A stretch of 64,000 nt of DNA from Anseranas semipalmata (taxonomy: Eukaryota > Chordata > Aves > Anseriformes > Anseranatidae). How positions within the stretch are numbered: the first letter of the stretch is position 1; each line of letters starts with the position of its first letter. This document shows, one piece after another, positions 14,101-26,100 of the stretch. The DNA is taken from contig VXAA01006529.1 of NCBI GenBank assembly GCA_013399115.1, forward strand, positions 47,518-111,517, in the 5' to 3' direction. Under the pieces are notes generated by a model that was not told the DNA's origin, did no database searches, and saw nothing but the letters and a program-made list of their open reading frames with translations. The position numbers and the translations under genes are program-made.

Positions 14101-17100
14101 ATGGGTGAAAACAAGATTTGTTTCTGCTGTGAAGAATTTCATCCCACTAAATGCACAGAAAAAGACAATGCGCTGAAGCTCTACCCAGTGAAGTCATGCA
14201 GTGCTGTTCACCTCCTTCTCAAGGTACTCTATGTACACTGCTTAAAATGACTGCTTTGATAATGTCCATACTTGGGTAAAAACGCAGTGCTGAAGTGATG
14301 TTTTTACTGTGAAAAATTCTGTTATCTTCTGGTCTTCTATACAGAAGGTTTTTTGCTTGTCTCTGGGTCTTGACCAGTGCATTGCTGATCTGACATGCGG
14401 TTCTTGTCCTTTCTGTGGTTTATGCAACCACAGCTACTGTTCAATTCAGACAAGACTGCATGGGTAAAGATGGTGTAAATTTCAGCTGATGATTAGAGGC
14501 CTCTGTTTGTAATCTCTTTTGGTATACTCAGTCCTTCTTAGCTTACAAACAGCTAAAATACATCTTCAAGACAGCATCATCTTCAAATATAAAAGTGCTT
14601 TAACTGTCTCACATTTGGGTTTCTCACAGAAAAGTTAAGAGGAAGGTTATAATTCTTGGATGAATAGATGGCCTATAAATTACATCTGAGCAGTATTAAA
14701 CCCTCCTGGATCTCTCTGTAAGGACACACGATAGAGCAAACCAAGCTTTTGTGAATTACTCCAGTCTTGGAGATTACCTACCCTGAAGACTGCATCACCT
14801 GTGTTTTTAAGAAGTAACTGTCATGGTCATCTTTGTGTTTTCTGTGTTTGTTTTTGTTTTATTTTTTGACATTTACAAATACCTTGATTTAATCTTTTAA
14901 TTTCCATAATCTTCATGTTCTTCAGAAAGTTCTCTTTGCTCTTTGTGCCCTGAATGCTCTCACCACCACAGTTTGCTTGGTAGCAGCTGCTCTGCGTTAC
15001 TTACAGATATTTGCAACAAGAAGATCCTGCATAGTACGTGAGTGCAAGGCACTGCCTAATATAAACAGTGGTACTAACAGTATTGTTAGATTACATGGTT
15101 CAGTAATTTGTTAGATCTCAGTTGGAAGCTTTGTTAATGGAAGTTGCATTTGATTAGGATGAATCTCAGATTTCTACAGAAGAAACTGAAGAACAAGGTC
15201 ACATTTCAGATCCTGAAGATTTTGTCCCGCCTGTGCCACCTCCCTCATATTTTGCAACGTTTTATTCGTGTACTCCACGAATGAGTCGCAGGTAAATCCA
15301 CAGGCTCTCTTCCTTGCTTTTGTTGTCTTTGGAAACACTATGTAATCCTTGTTTGTTTAAGACCGTTTTTTCTGTTATTTGCTGAAAACTGTTGGTGAAT
15401 TTTTTTCCTTTTTCTTTTTTTTTTAAAGGAAAAAACCTGGTGAGTTAGGAGGCAGTGTAAATACAGTGTGGTGGAGGGGTATAATTTTGTAGTTTTCACT
15501 TCAGATTCTGTAGGAACTGTTTCTGAGTAAAAGAAATACTGCAACACCAGTGATTGAAAGCCAGGCACAACTTGTTCAAGAGAGACTCCTGACCCAGAGA
15601 CCCCCATCACCAGAATAATTCCAGTTCTTCCTCTTTGCAGACAGGGCTGACTGAAGGGTATGTTTTTATTGTGCCCTCAGGCCAGCTAATCACTACCCTT
15701 ATATGTGTACCTGGAAAGACCTTGCACAGTGTGAGCAGTCCGACAGGATTTGTCCCTGTTGTTATTGCTGGGCTTTTCTTCAGCTGTAGCTGTGGGATGG
15801 AGGTGGAGTGGGAACAAGGAGGGGAGGATGAGTTAACATATCAGACTACAAACGGGATAGTCACAAGTCATCGTAATCTCTCTTTTTTTTTCCCCTCTTA
15901 TTTTTTTTTATTTAAAACTACAAAGATAAGGGAAGAAGGATTTGGAGGATAATAAAATAGTAGCTGTATGAATCTTCTTGTGAGTGACAGAAAGCATGCA
16001 GAAAATGTTTATGTTGTAGAAGGCTGCCTTCTTTGGTATAATTAGTTTTACGAAACATTAAAATGTAAATTTGGCGGGGGGGGATTATTTTTATGTGGGT
16101 TTTGTTACCCATCATTTCGCACATAGTTTACATACTTTTCACAGTAACTAGTGGGTTAGCTTTGTTTAATAGTTTATGACTCAGGTGGGGCTGCCTTATT
16201 CTGCTGTGAACAGTCAATGCTTATACGTAAAAATATCATGATGCCCAAGCAGTCTGAATGACTGAACTCATGTTTAAAACTCCTGCTTTTTGCTGAGTGC
16301 AGGACTGTTTTGTTTTTCAATGTTTTGTCAGGAACAGTGTGCATGACCCCATGGTCCTTGCTGAGGTAATTACAGTTCCTGTTGTGGCATTACAAAAGTA
16401 AAATGGTACAAGAATAGTTTTAGAATGAGAAAGCCATCTAAAACTCCAGACTTTACTAAAAAACATTGCTATGCGAGTCTTGGTTCCAGCATCTAACATG
16501 CTCATTAGGAAGAGAGAGTGGTGCGAAAACGGAGCGGTGTGTGCAGTGATCTCTTTGGCAGATGAGGTATTTATTGAAATGCGCTTGTCACAGTTCCCCT
16601 GCTTTAAAGTGGGGCTGTCGTTCTTTGTCTGGCACGGCAGTCTAGATGGCTATCTCCTTCCCGGCAGTAGCGTTTCTCTTTGTCTATTTTCAGCACAGCA
16701 GGGGCTGCTGGGCAGTATTTGAGGCTTCTGCAGTCTAGCTTAGGGTAGCTGCTTCTCCCATTACTGCGTTAAAACTTGTTGATAATAACATCTAAGTGAA
16801 GGCGACATCTCTACCAAGTCAGGCTGCTCGTTTGAAGGTGCTGGGGGCAGAAGTTAAAGCAGCAGACAGGCTTCGCTTCCGTTCCTGGCGGACGAGGAAA
16901 TGTGACTCACTCGGGCTGGACCTGCCGTGTCCCACGGGGCGGCTGAGGTGCGCCCCGGCCTGTTCTTCGGCCTGCGCGCCCCATGCCTGTCACTTGCCTC
17001 TCTGAGCTGGGCACCTGCTCTGCAAAGGAGGGGTGGCTGTGGAGCTTTGACCAGGGTTGAGAGGCACTCTCTGCCCGACACATCTGGGGCCGTTACCAGA

Positions 17101-20100
17101 CAAACACGTCCCACCGTGAAAGGAGATGCTGCAGGCTTCGAAACGCGCACCAGGGCCGTGTTAGGAATGGGCAGCCCTTCTCTGCCACCCTTTGCGTTGC
17201 AGAGCCAGAGGCACTGCCAGCAAAGCCAGCTTGGTGGTGTGTGCCTTTGTTCATGGGAAACCTTCTGCATTTGTCCTGCTCAGTGGTAGACAAAACAAGC
17301 TGGCCTTGCAGACACGTGCTCAACTCCTACCTCTTATCTTGTTATTTTATAGGCAAGGGAAAAGCAGTTAAGTTATTTTTCAGGACTGGCTCAACAACAG
17401 TAGGAGATACAGCTGAGCCTGCATATGAGGAATGAAATACAGAAGTGTTGCAATGTGTGTGAATTTAAGGGAAGAAGGAATCCATTTCGGGCAGCAAGCC
17501 AGTCGCCTGGGGTCCAGAAATCTACCTCAGTCTGGTTGAAAGTATTTATTATTTGGGGATTAGAGGCAGTGACCGAAATGCAGATCTGTTTGTTCAGATC
17601 GTGTATTCCCAATTTGATATGCGTCTCAGACTGGCCCCGTGTGCTGCTTGTTCCATAGCGGCTTAGCACAGCCCTGCTATTGAGCCATGTTTCTGCGAGC
17701 CCAGAGCCCTGAGTGCAGGCGTGAGGGTGGGAGGTAGGCGAGGACAAGCCTTTCCCGTCGGTGTCCCAGCTGGCACCTGCATACCCCAGCCTGTGGGTGC
17801 CGGGAGAAAGCCTTCATTACCTCCCCGCATTGTCATTTCAAAAAGCTGCTCACTGTTTGCTGCTCACATGCACCTAGGTCTTGCGATCCCTGTAAAACTA
17901 TACCAAACTTGTCAACTGTAATTGCTTTCTACCAGTGCAGTGACAGCCTTCTGATATCCTGACGTAAAGTCTGTGTTACAGTTTCTGGAAATGAGAGGTA
18001 GTGGCAGGGGCGTACTTTGGAGGGAGAGTAACTGCCTGGAGAAGAGGAACACTGCCCACCGTGGCCCACTTTAGTTTGCAGGACTAATGCATGAATTTCT
18101 CCTCTTATATAAAAAGAGAAAGTGGACGCTAAGAGACAAAGAACAGCTTGACAAATATGCACATCCTGGAAACAAATTTTATATTAAGGCACATAAGGGA
18201 ATGCTTTTCTAGTTGCATGTTCTCTAACAAGATTTAACATAATATAATTCTTCTATGCAGCATTAATTTTCAAAGTGTGACTGAGCTGGGTAAACCAGAT
18301 CAAGCACGTTTAAAAATGAAGTCAAACTGAGGTTCAAGATGTATATGATTATGTGGCGTGCAGTGGCTGTAAAGCTCAGGACATATGTGGAATACTTGAA
18401 AAATGTGAAGAAACAATGTCAATGGAACATGCATTTCCGTTGTACCTGAAAATGATTTTGAAGCTTTTAGGGACAGATGAAATAGGCTGAAATATTTCCT
18501 CTATTTTTTAAATTAGAAAAGTAATGACCAATTGACTGATCACCAAAATCCCCCCCCCCCCCCCCNAGCAACGTCTTGTAGGTGTTTCCATTCTGTCTGC
18601 ACTTTCAGATCATGGTGTGAAGGTCCTTTTCAGAGCCATCTTTGTTTTCTCCATCCAATGTCCAGAGAAGTCCTAAGCTCTGGGGGGAAGGACTTGCTCT
18701 TGTGCAACATGTCTATGTAGACAGACCACATCCAGCACTGGTAGCTGGAAGCCTGAAATGGATCTAGAGAGCAAAACATGTGGTTGCTTGAAGTGCCTGC
18801 ACAGTGCCAAATCGGTAGCTTAAAACGTAAGGAAAAGCAGACAAAAACTTAGGTGGTCTGGGTCAAAGAGTTGTCAGAAGGTAGTGCAGGGAAGCTCTCC
18901 TTGGCAGTCCATCACCACGCTGCCCCAGTGTTAAATGAGGTAATGTAAAAACTCACTGCCAAAAGCAGCAGTTGCCAAAAAGAGTTTCTCCAGACACTGT
19001 TCTGATTTCTTCCTTTTCTGAGCTGCCTCCTAAGAGGAAGATAATGCAGGAAAATGTCTTTGGCATTTCAGCTGTATTTGAGGTTTCTTTATTGAAAATT
19101 GAGAAGTAAGGTTAACTATGAGGTATATGTGCTTCATACACGCCTTTGTGAATTGATCGACTGTAGCATCCTTAGCATCATCACAAAAATAGCCTTTAGT
19201 CTTTTTCTGTGCAGCTGTATCTAAACATGAAACATGAGATCAGAAGTATCTTGAATTTCAGTTATAATTAGGAATTTAATAGTTCATAAAAATCAGAGCT
19301 GGGTGATGGTGTTTTGAATGCCTACCCGTATTTGCATCTCTGCGAGGTAAACCTCAGTCTCCGTGAAGCTGCAGCTGCAGTGGGTTCCTGGGCACGGTAC
19401 TGCCCGAGGAGGCGTGCAGTTCTGGTGGCCTGAAACCAGAGGGGAAACCTGGCAGCTCTTGTCGAGCTCGCGAGATGTGACTGAGATCCCAAAATTGGAG
19501 CTGGCGCAGGGAGGCCAGCGGAGCTGTGGCTGGCTGTGTCTTCCTGCCGCTGGGACGCCCTGCTGATGGGGCTGCGCCGTGTCCTGTGTCGCAGGATGCT
19601 CAGCTCAGATGTGATTCCGCTACCGCACATTTACGGAGCGAGGATTAAAGGTGTTGAAGTGTTCTGCCCCCTGGATCCACCTCCTCCGTACGAAGCTGTG
19701 GTGAGCCAGATCAGCTGCGAGCAGGTATGGTCCGTAGGGGTCCAAAGCGTAATATGTCTGTCTGCTGTAAGGGTGAGACTAGCAGCTCACCTTCAGAGTT
19801 GAAAAGCTTTTTCCCAGTGGGTGTCATGGGGGAAAACTACCTCAGAATGCGAGAAGGAGAGAATACACAGTGGAGCACACCAGTTGTCCTAGAGGACCGT
19901 CGTGCTGCCTCCCTGCTTTGCTTCCCTTCTGTACCTGTACTCTTCCCATCTGGGACTACGTCGGGATTTTTACCATGTGCACCGATCCCTTCTCACTGCT
20001 GTTTTCAGTAGATAGATGCTTTCTCCCCCCCCTTCCCCCCCCCGAAAATACTTGGGAGGATGAAATTGTCTGAACTGGATGATGAAAATTAATTCTAGAA

Positions 20101-23100
20101 ATTCACCAGTCTTGGTTTTGTGATGGAATTCAACTCATATAGCATAGTCAATGCGCAGTTAACTGTTCACTTTCTAAGGTGGATGTTGCAGTTCTTGGAA
20201 AGAATTGGAAAAAATAATGCTAGTTTGTGATTTTCAACTTTTCTGTTTTATTCCAGGAAGCTGCACTGCAAATAGATGTGGTGGAAGTTGTTGCTGATTC
20301 AGTGGGAACAAGTAGCAGGCAGGCCTCTCAAGGTAAAAAGAATATTTTAAAATTTGCTATACAGCAGTTCTACTCAATCCAAATGACTTAATATAGCAGC
20401 AGCATTATTATTTCTTTGAAAGCCAGCCACTATATTTCAAGCCAGAGATGCAGAATTATGATTGTCTTGGGCAGCAGGAACAGAGATTAACCCTTAAAAT
20501 ACAAAAAAAAAAAAAGTAGTTCACTGTTGAGATCCAGAAAGAAAGCTATGTTCCCTTCTCAGCAATCTACAAGTCAGTTGCTGACTCTCTGTCCGTACAT
20601 TGTAAGAAATGATGTCCAGCCCCATTGTCTCCCTATGTTCTGTACAGATGATGGTGCCTGTTTGACTATTTGTTGCTGATGGAAATAGTAAAAGGAAAAA
20701 ATAGTGCTGTATTGTGTTGAGCTAAATGTGGGACTTCCTCCATTATTGCTCTTGCACTGGAAGAATTGCTAATGAGTTTCTGCATACTGGTACAGGATGT
20801 GGCTATGCTACAAGTAGCGGCTACATCAAACTTTTTCAGCGTTGTTTCAAAAACCATGGAAGTTGTTCCAAGTTGTTTTCAGCCTAGCTTTTCCATTTGT
20901 TGTGGTGTACCATTGCAGTTAAAATATTGTTGGTTCCCAGGTAAACAACGGGCAACTTTTCCAGTAGAGCCCTGGTGAAAATCTGTTCTACTTTTCATTT
21001 TAACTTGCCATTGCTGCACAAATTGTCTGCTGTTCAACATAAGGCTGTGTGCTTATCTGCACAATGTCGCACCACAAGAATATGGAGAGTAAAGACACTT
21101 AAAAAAAAAAACCCACCCCAAATCGTTTATGTGACTGTGACTTCTGCTGACTTCCTAAAAAAGCTATAGAAAAACCTCGGTGTGTGAAGTTCAACAGTTG
21201 AAATTGTCCCTATTAGGTGGTGGCAGGAGAAAATAAGTTTTTTATTTTTTTCCATGGAACTGTACTTTAATCAAATAACAATTCTTTCAAACTTCCCTTA
21301 TACTCTAGCAGTCTGCCTGAAACTGCTGAAAACGAACACTCTGCATGCTTCTGGTATCTCATCAGTTGTGATGGCCAGAAAGAAATTCAGAGGAGTGGCA
21401 GCACAAAGATTAATTCTCGAGGCCTTGTAGATTAAGCTGCTGTTGCTTTGTCTGGGCACTTTGAATACAAACTGATACAGGATATCAAACATGAGGCTGC
21501 AGGGTGACTGCTGAAAGTTGTGAGAACAGGAAAAGAAAACTATAGAAGAAGCAACTGTTGTGAAGAAGAGTCAGGAAAGTTTCCTCCCAAAACCCAACCC
21601 AAAATGCATGATATATATTTATATATATGATATTTATATATTTATGATATTTATAAATATTTTTTGTATTTAAAAACTTCCTTTGCAAGCAAGCAGACTG
21701 GAACACGTGGTAAATTGTACCCTCCTCCCCATCTTTTTAGCTTGTTTGTCCATCTTCTCTTTTTAAGTGGCCTGCAAAGAGGCTTCTAGCTCTCAGCCTG
21801 GCTGTTAAGTTCACGTGCAAGAAGAAAGTGAGCACCTAGGTAAATTAAGGGTGTTTCTTCTAGATGCCCAGGCTTTCTAGGGGCAGTGAATTTAAGAAAA
21901 GAAAATACACTGAGCAGGATCTCTCCCTTTATTTTTATCTGTGGAGGTGTACTGGGACTGGCTGGGATGGTGTTCATTTTCTTCATAGCAGCCCGAATGG
22001 CTCTGTGCTTTGGATCTGTGGCCAAAACAGTGCTGATGACACAGGGATGTTTTAGCTACTGCTGAGCAGCGCACGGCATCAAGGCCGTCTGCATCTCTCA
22101 CTCTGCCCCGCGGCTGGCAGGGGGCACAGCCGGGACCGCTGGCCAGAGGGGCGTCCCACACCTTGTGGCCTCTGCTCAGCAATAAAGGCTGGGAGGGTTT
22201 TGCAGGCACTGGTCGCTTTTGCCACTCCAATTCTCACCCCTGTGAGGCTGCGATCGAGTGGCTGTGTGGGGCTCGGCTGCCTGCTGGGGTTAAGGCACCA
22301 GAGCAGGGCGGCACGGAACGAGGAGCTGTGTTACGGTCGGGGCAGCGTAACTGCACTGGCTGCCTCAGCTGGTGTCGAGTAACAGTCTATAAATAAAGGC
22401 TGAACTTATGGTTGATGCCGGTGGTCTGTTGTGCCAGGGCATTTGTGTTCGATGCCGTGATTCCCTTGGCATCATCAGGGCTGATGGACGAGGTGTAGCT
22501 CCCAATGGAGGTGAAGGCTGCCTGCTAGCTAGGTGAATCCTAGCTGCCAGCTGCAGGAGGAGCTGAGAGATTCTCTCTGCCAGCCGAAATGGTTTTACTG
22601 ACTTCAGAAGCCCTCTTTTCAAACAAAATAGGAATTTCCCTGCCAACTGTAGTAGAAAGACAACCTGCTGATGCCTGGGGATGCTTGGCAGCTGCCCTGT
22701 ATCATCACATATTGGGTATATGCATTTCCAGTACACACCAGCTTTAAGCCACTTACAGCCTCTAACACCTGTAACATTAATAGTATGAATTATAACAAGA
22801 TCATGAGATCAGGCTATTCTTCTGTTTAGTATCAGAAAAAAAAAAAAAAAACTTCACCAGAATGTCAGCACCACTATCCCTGAAGGAGTGACTGATGGCA
22901 CAACTCTACTAGAGTTAAAGACTTTTTATTGGTGAGGGATTTTTTAATCTTGCCTGGTTCTTGGTCTGCCATGCTTTGTTGCTAGGTCCTGTCTCCTGAC
23001 TTTCCAGGCTGGCGACTGCTTTATGTAGACTGTGTCTCTGTTTCTTCTTTTCAGGAGATTATAGGTTGCATTCGTGTAGGAGGTAAGGTGCTATCTTGAA

Positions 23101-26100
23101 CAAGTGCACAGCATCCAAGACTTAAATCTCTTGAATACTTCAGTCACTGGCAGTTTTCTGGTAGGGGAACATTTTCCATGTTCTGAACAAGAGACTATCC
23201 GCATTCACTTTGTTTTTTGTCTCTTGCATGAGCAAGAAAATTGTTTCCTTGTAAGATGCCAGGTGCCATCAGGTGGAGGTGCAGAAACAGGTTTGGTGCA
23301 GAATGTGTAGTTTCATCCTGTCCTATTCACTTTGTGGGAATGACAGCACATAATTCCACCTTAAGGAAAGGGAGGAGTGTTCATTAATTGGAAAGATGAT
23401 ACAAATAACAAGAATTCAGGAAAGTCTTTATTTTAGTGAAGAACCTTATGAAACAAGGTCTTTAATACCTATAAAGGGACTCGTGACTGATTCATGAGCT
23501 ACATATTTGCAAACAGTGACTGACTTCTGTGGCCAGATACTGTCAGATCTTGGTACTGCTGCTTATATGCAGGAGGATTTCATGCTCTGTGAGGTTTAAT
23601 TTTCTCTCTGAGAAGCTACCTTATTCTCTGATCAGGTAGTTCAAGGTGAGGTTTCTATCAGTCAAAGCTGTATTTGCTGCTACTCCAGTTGTATAAGGCT
23701 GAACAGGTTTCCATAAAAGTTTAAGCAGGCTTTAGACAAGTGTTTCTGTTGAGTGCACACATACAAACACCTCTAAGCTTTTGTGTCCAATCATTACAGC
23801 TTTTTGAGTGGCAAAAAAAAAAGGTACTAATCTGAAGTAATGATGCCTACGGATCTGCTTTATTCTAACGACTTTCCTTCAACTTTACTATTCCTGACTA
23901 CTCAGGTGATGAAATTCCTAAGTCTTCCAGCAGAGTGAGCCTTTCACCTTCAACTGCAAACGCTGTGCCTGCAGAAGGAGCGTACAAGACAGCCTTCGAT
24001 CCCTTGCGGAAGCGGTCCAAAAGTGACCCTGTGCTGCACTGCCAGTTGCCCCAAGGTGACTTGATTTTCTCTGTCGTGCTTAGGTAATGAACCCTTAAGA
24101 GGACCCATGGCAGGGGGTTGGAACCAGATGATCTTTAAGGTCCTTTCCAACCCAAGCCATTCTATGATTCTGTGATTTGTCAGAGAGGGTTAGTACCCTG
24201 AACCTACTACCTGCAAATGTCAGGTACTGTCTTCCAGCAGGGTACCTACATTACAGCAAACAGGCTGTGCTTTGTCACAGCCTCGCCATGCAACACCTTG
24301 TCTTGCTTTCTCTGTAGGCTTTCACCTCTAAGAACAGGGTCTGCAGCAGGCATTGCTAGTTCAGGGAGGAGGGGGAACGGTGGTAGAGGAGGAGAGAACA
24401 CGCAGGATTTCTCAGTGTACTCATGCAGTAGCATCTAAAAGCTTGCAGAAGCAATGTCATTGTGCAATTTATGGCAAAATTAGCTTGGGTATTTGGTATT
24501 AGCTTCTAAATTTACCCCCCTTTTCTCCTTCCTCATAGCACAATAAATAAATAAATAAACCCACATCAGGGAGCTGATGCAGTCTGTTGCAGATACTTTG
24601 GCATCAGTGATCGAATGCAGTCATTGTGGGAAAACTGCTGGTGTGGCTGCACAGTCCACAGTCCTTGATTCTGTCAACAGTCTTAAAAATCCACTAGCCA
24701 GTAGTCTTGCAGTTTTTATTACAGGCTGTTGGAACCCCATAGTAGCTGCTAACACGTATTGTCACTCACAAAACAGAAGTGGGGAGGTGGCGTGTTAATA
24801 ATAACCATTTGTTTTGAACACTGGATTATGCTTACTGTTTTGTGGAATGTGTTCATGTCTCCACTGCATCATCTTTTCCTCCTATCAACTTCCACCACAG
24901 CACCCCAGAGAATCTGCTGCTGAAGCAATAGTTGAATGACACAGAGCCTATTCAAAGCTGGGAAAGCAGAGCAGAGCATTTGTGCTGTAGAGAGAATCCA
25001 TCAGCCAGAAGTGTCTGGGCTCTTTGGGCTCCAGGTGTAATAGGTTAGGCCTACTCAGCATTGCACCTGAAAGCTAAATGCACAACTGCTGCAGAAAGGG
25101 AAGTCAGCTACTTTAATATCGGAAACTGCTTCAAGTTAGTTTGTGCTCTTCTTGTTGGGAATTCTTGGATCTCCTCCTGGTATTGTTGTATTTGGCATAA
25201 CGCCATCATTACAGAGCTACTTGGACAACCTGTAGGTCTCCTTATTTACTTATTTATTTTTAACAGGGCCAAAAATTAGTGATTGTTATTTAGACCAAAG
25301 GCAGTGGATTTTTATGTAGGCTAAAGGCAGTGGAGTTGATGCCCTGTGGACCTTTACTTAATCCTTGCAAGGTCATCTTGAATGGCTTTTTTTTCAGTAA
25401 ATTTCCACTTTGTGGTATTACTAGCTTCCAGCTTGAGAAGCAATTATTTTCAGATATTTTGTAACTGGCCCTCTTGGCTGGTAATAACTGAAAATTACAA
25501 AAATTTCAGGAAGGATCATAAAACAAACACTGTTTAACCTGCTTTGTATGTTAACATTAATACTAAATGCTCATTCCAGCTGTAATCAATCAGAACAGAA
25601 GCAGAAGAGAAAGGAACTGATGTACACAAAATGGCAAACAGCATTCACAGAAATTTTCCTCCAGACCCTTTGACATGTGATACGCACTCTACCATAGCTA
25701 TGTGCTCCATTTTACAAGCATTTTCTGTAATGTAAATTCAATACAGGGTGAGCCTTGCACACCATTCTGACTGTGCCAGACTGTTAAGTTTTACTTGGTT
25801 AAACTGCACACTGCATCATCACTGACTCAGTATTGAAATCTCACAGGATACTTGTTGAACAGCACTGTGAACCAAGTAAATTTTTTGCTTTGTTGATCTT
25901 TGTCTTCAGGCCCAGTGCTCAGCTGTGAAGCTGCAACTCAGACTGAAATAAAACCAAAAGTCGACACCGTCACGTTGCGGAAGAGTTTGAAAGCAAGAGC
26001 TTTGAGGTCAAGACCCCGATCTTTGATAGACTACAAGTCTTACATGGACACTAAGATGCTTGTGGCACAGTTCCTAGAGCAGTCATCCTGCAGCATGACC

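Larger units (their letters stand above)
20333..23905 (+). other. ENTREP1 intron, 3.6 kb, with LTR remnant
   Basis: An intron in phase 1. It contains an AT-repeat block at 21608-21663 and the avian ERV solo LTR remnant at 21948-22300. Nothing else is recognised. Confidence 0.8.
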
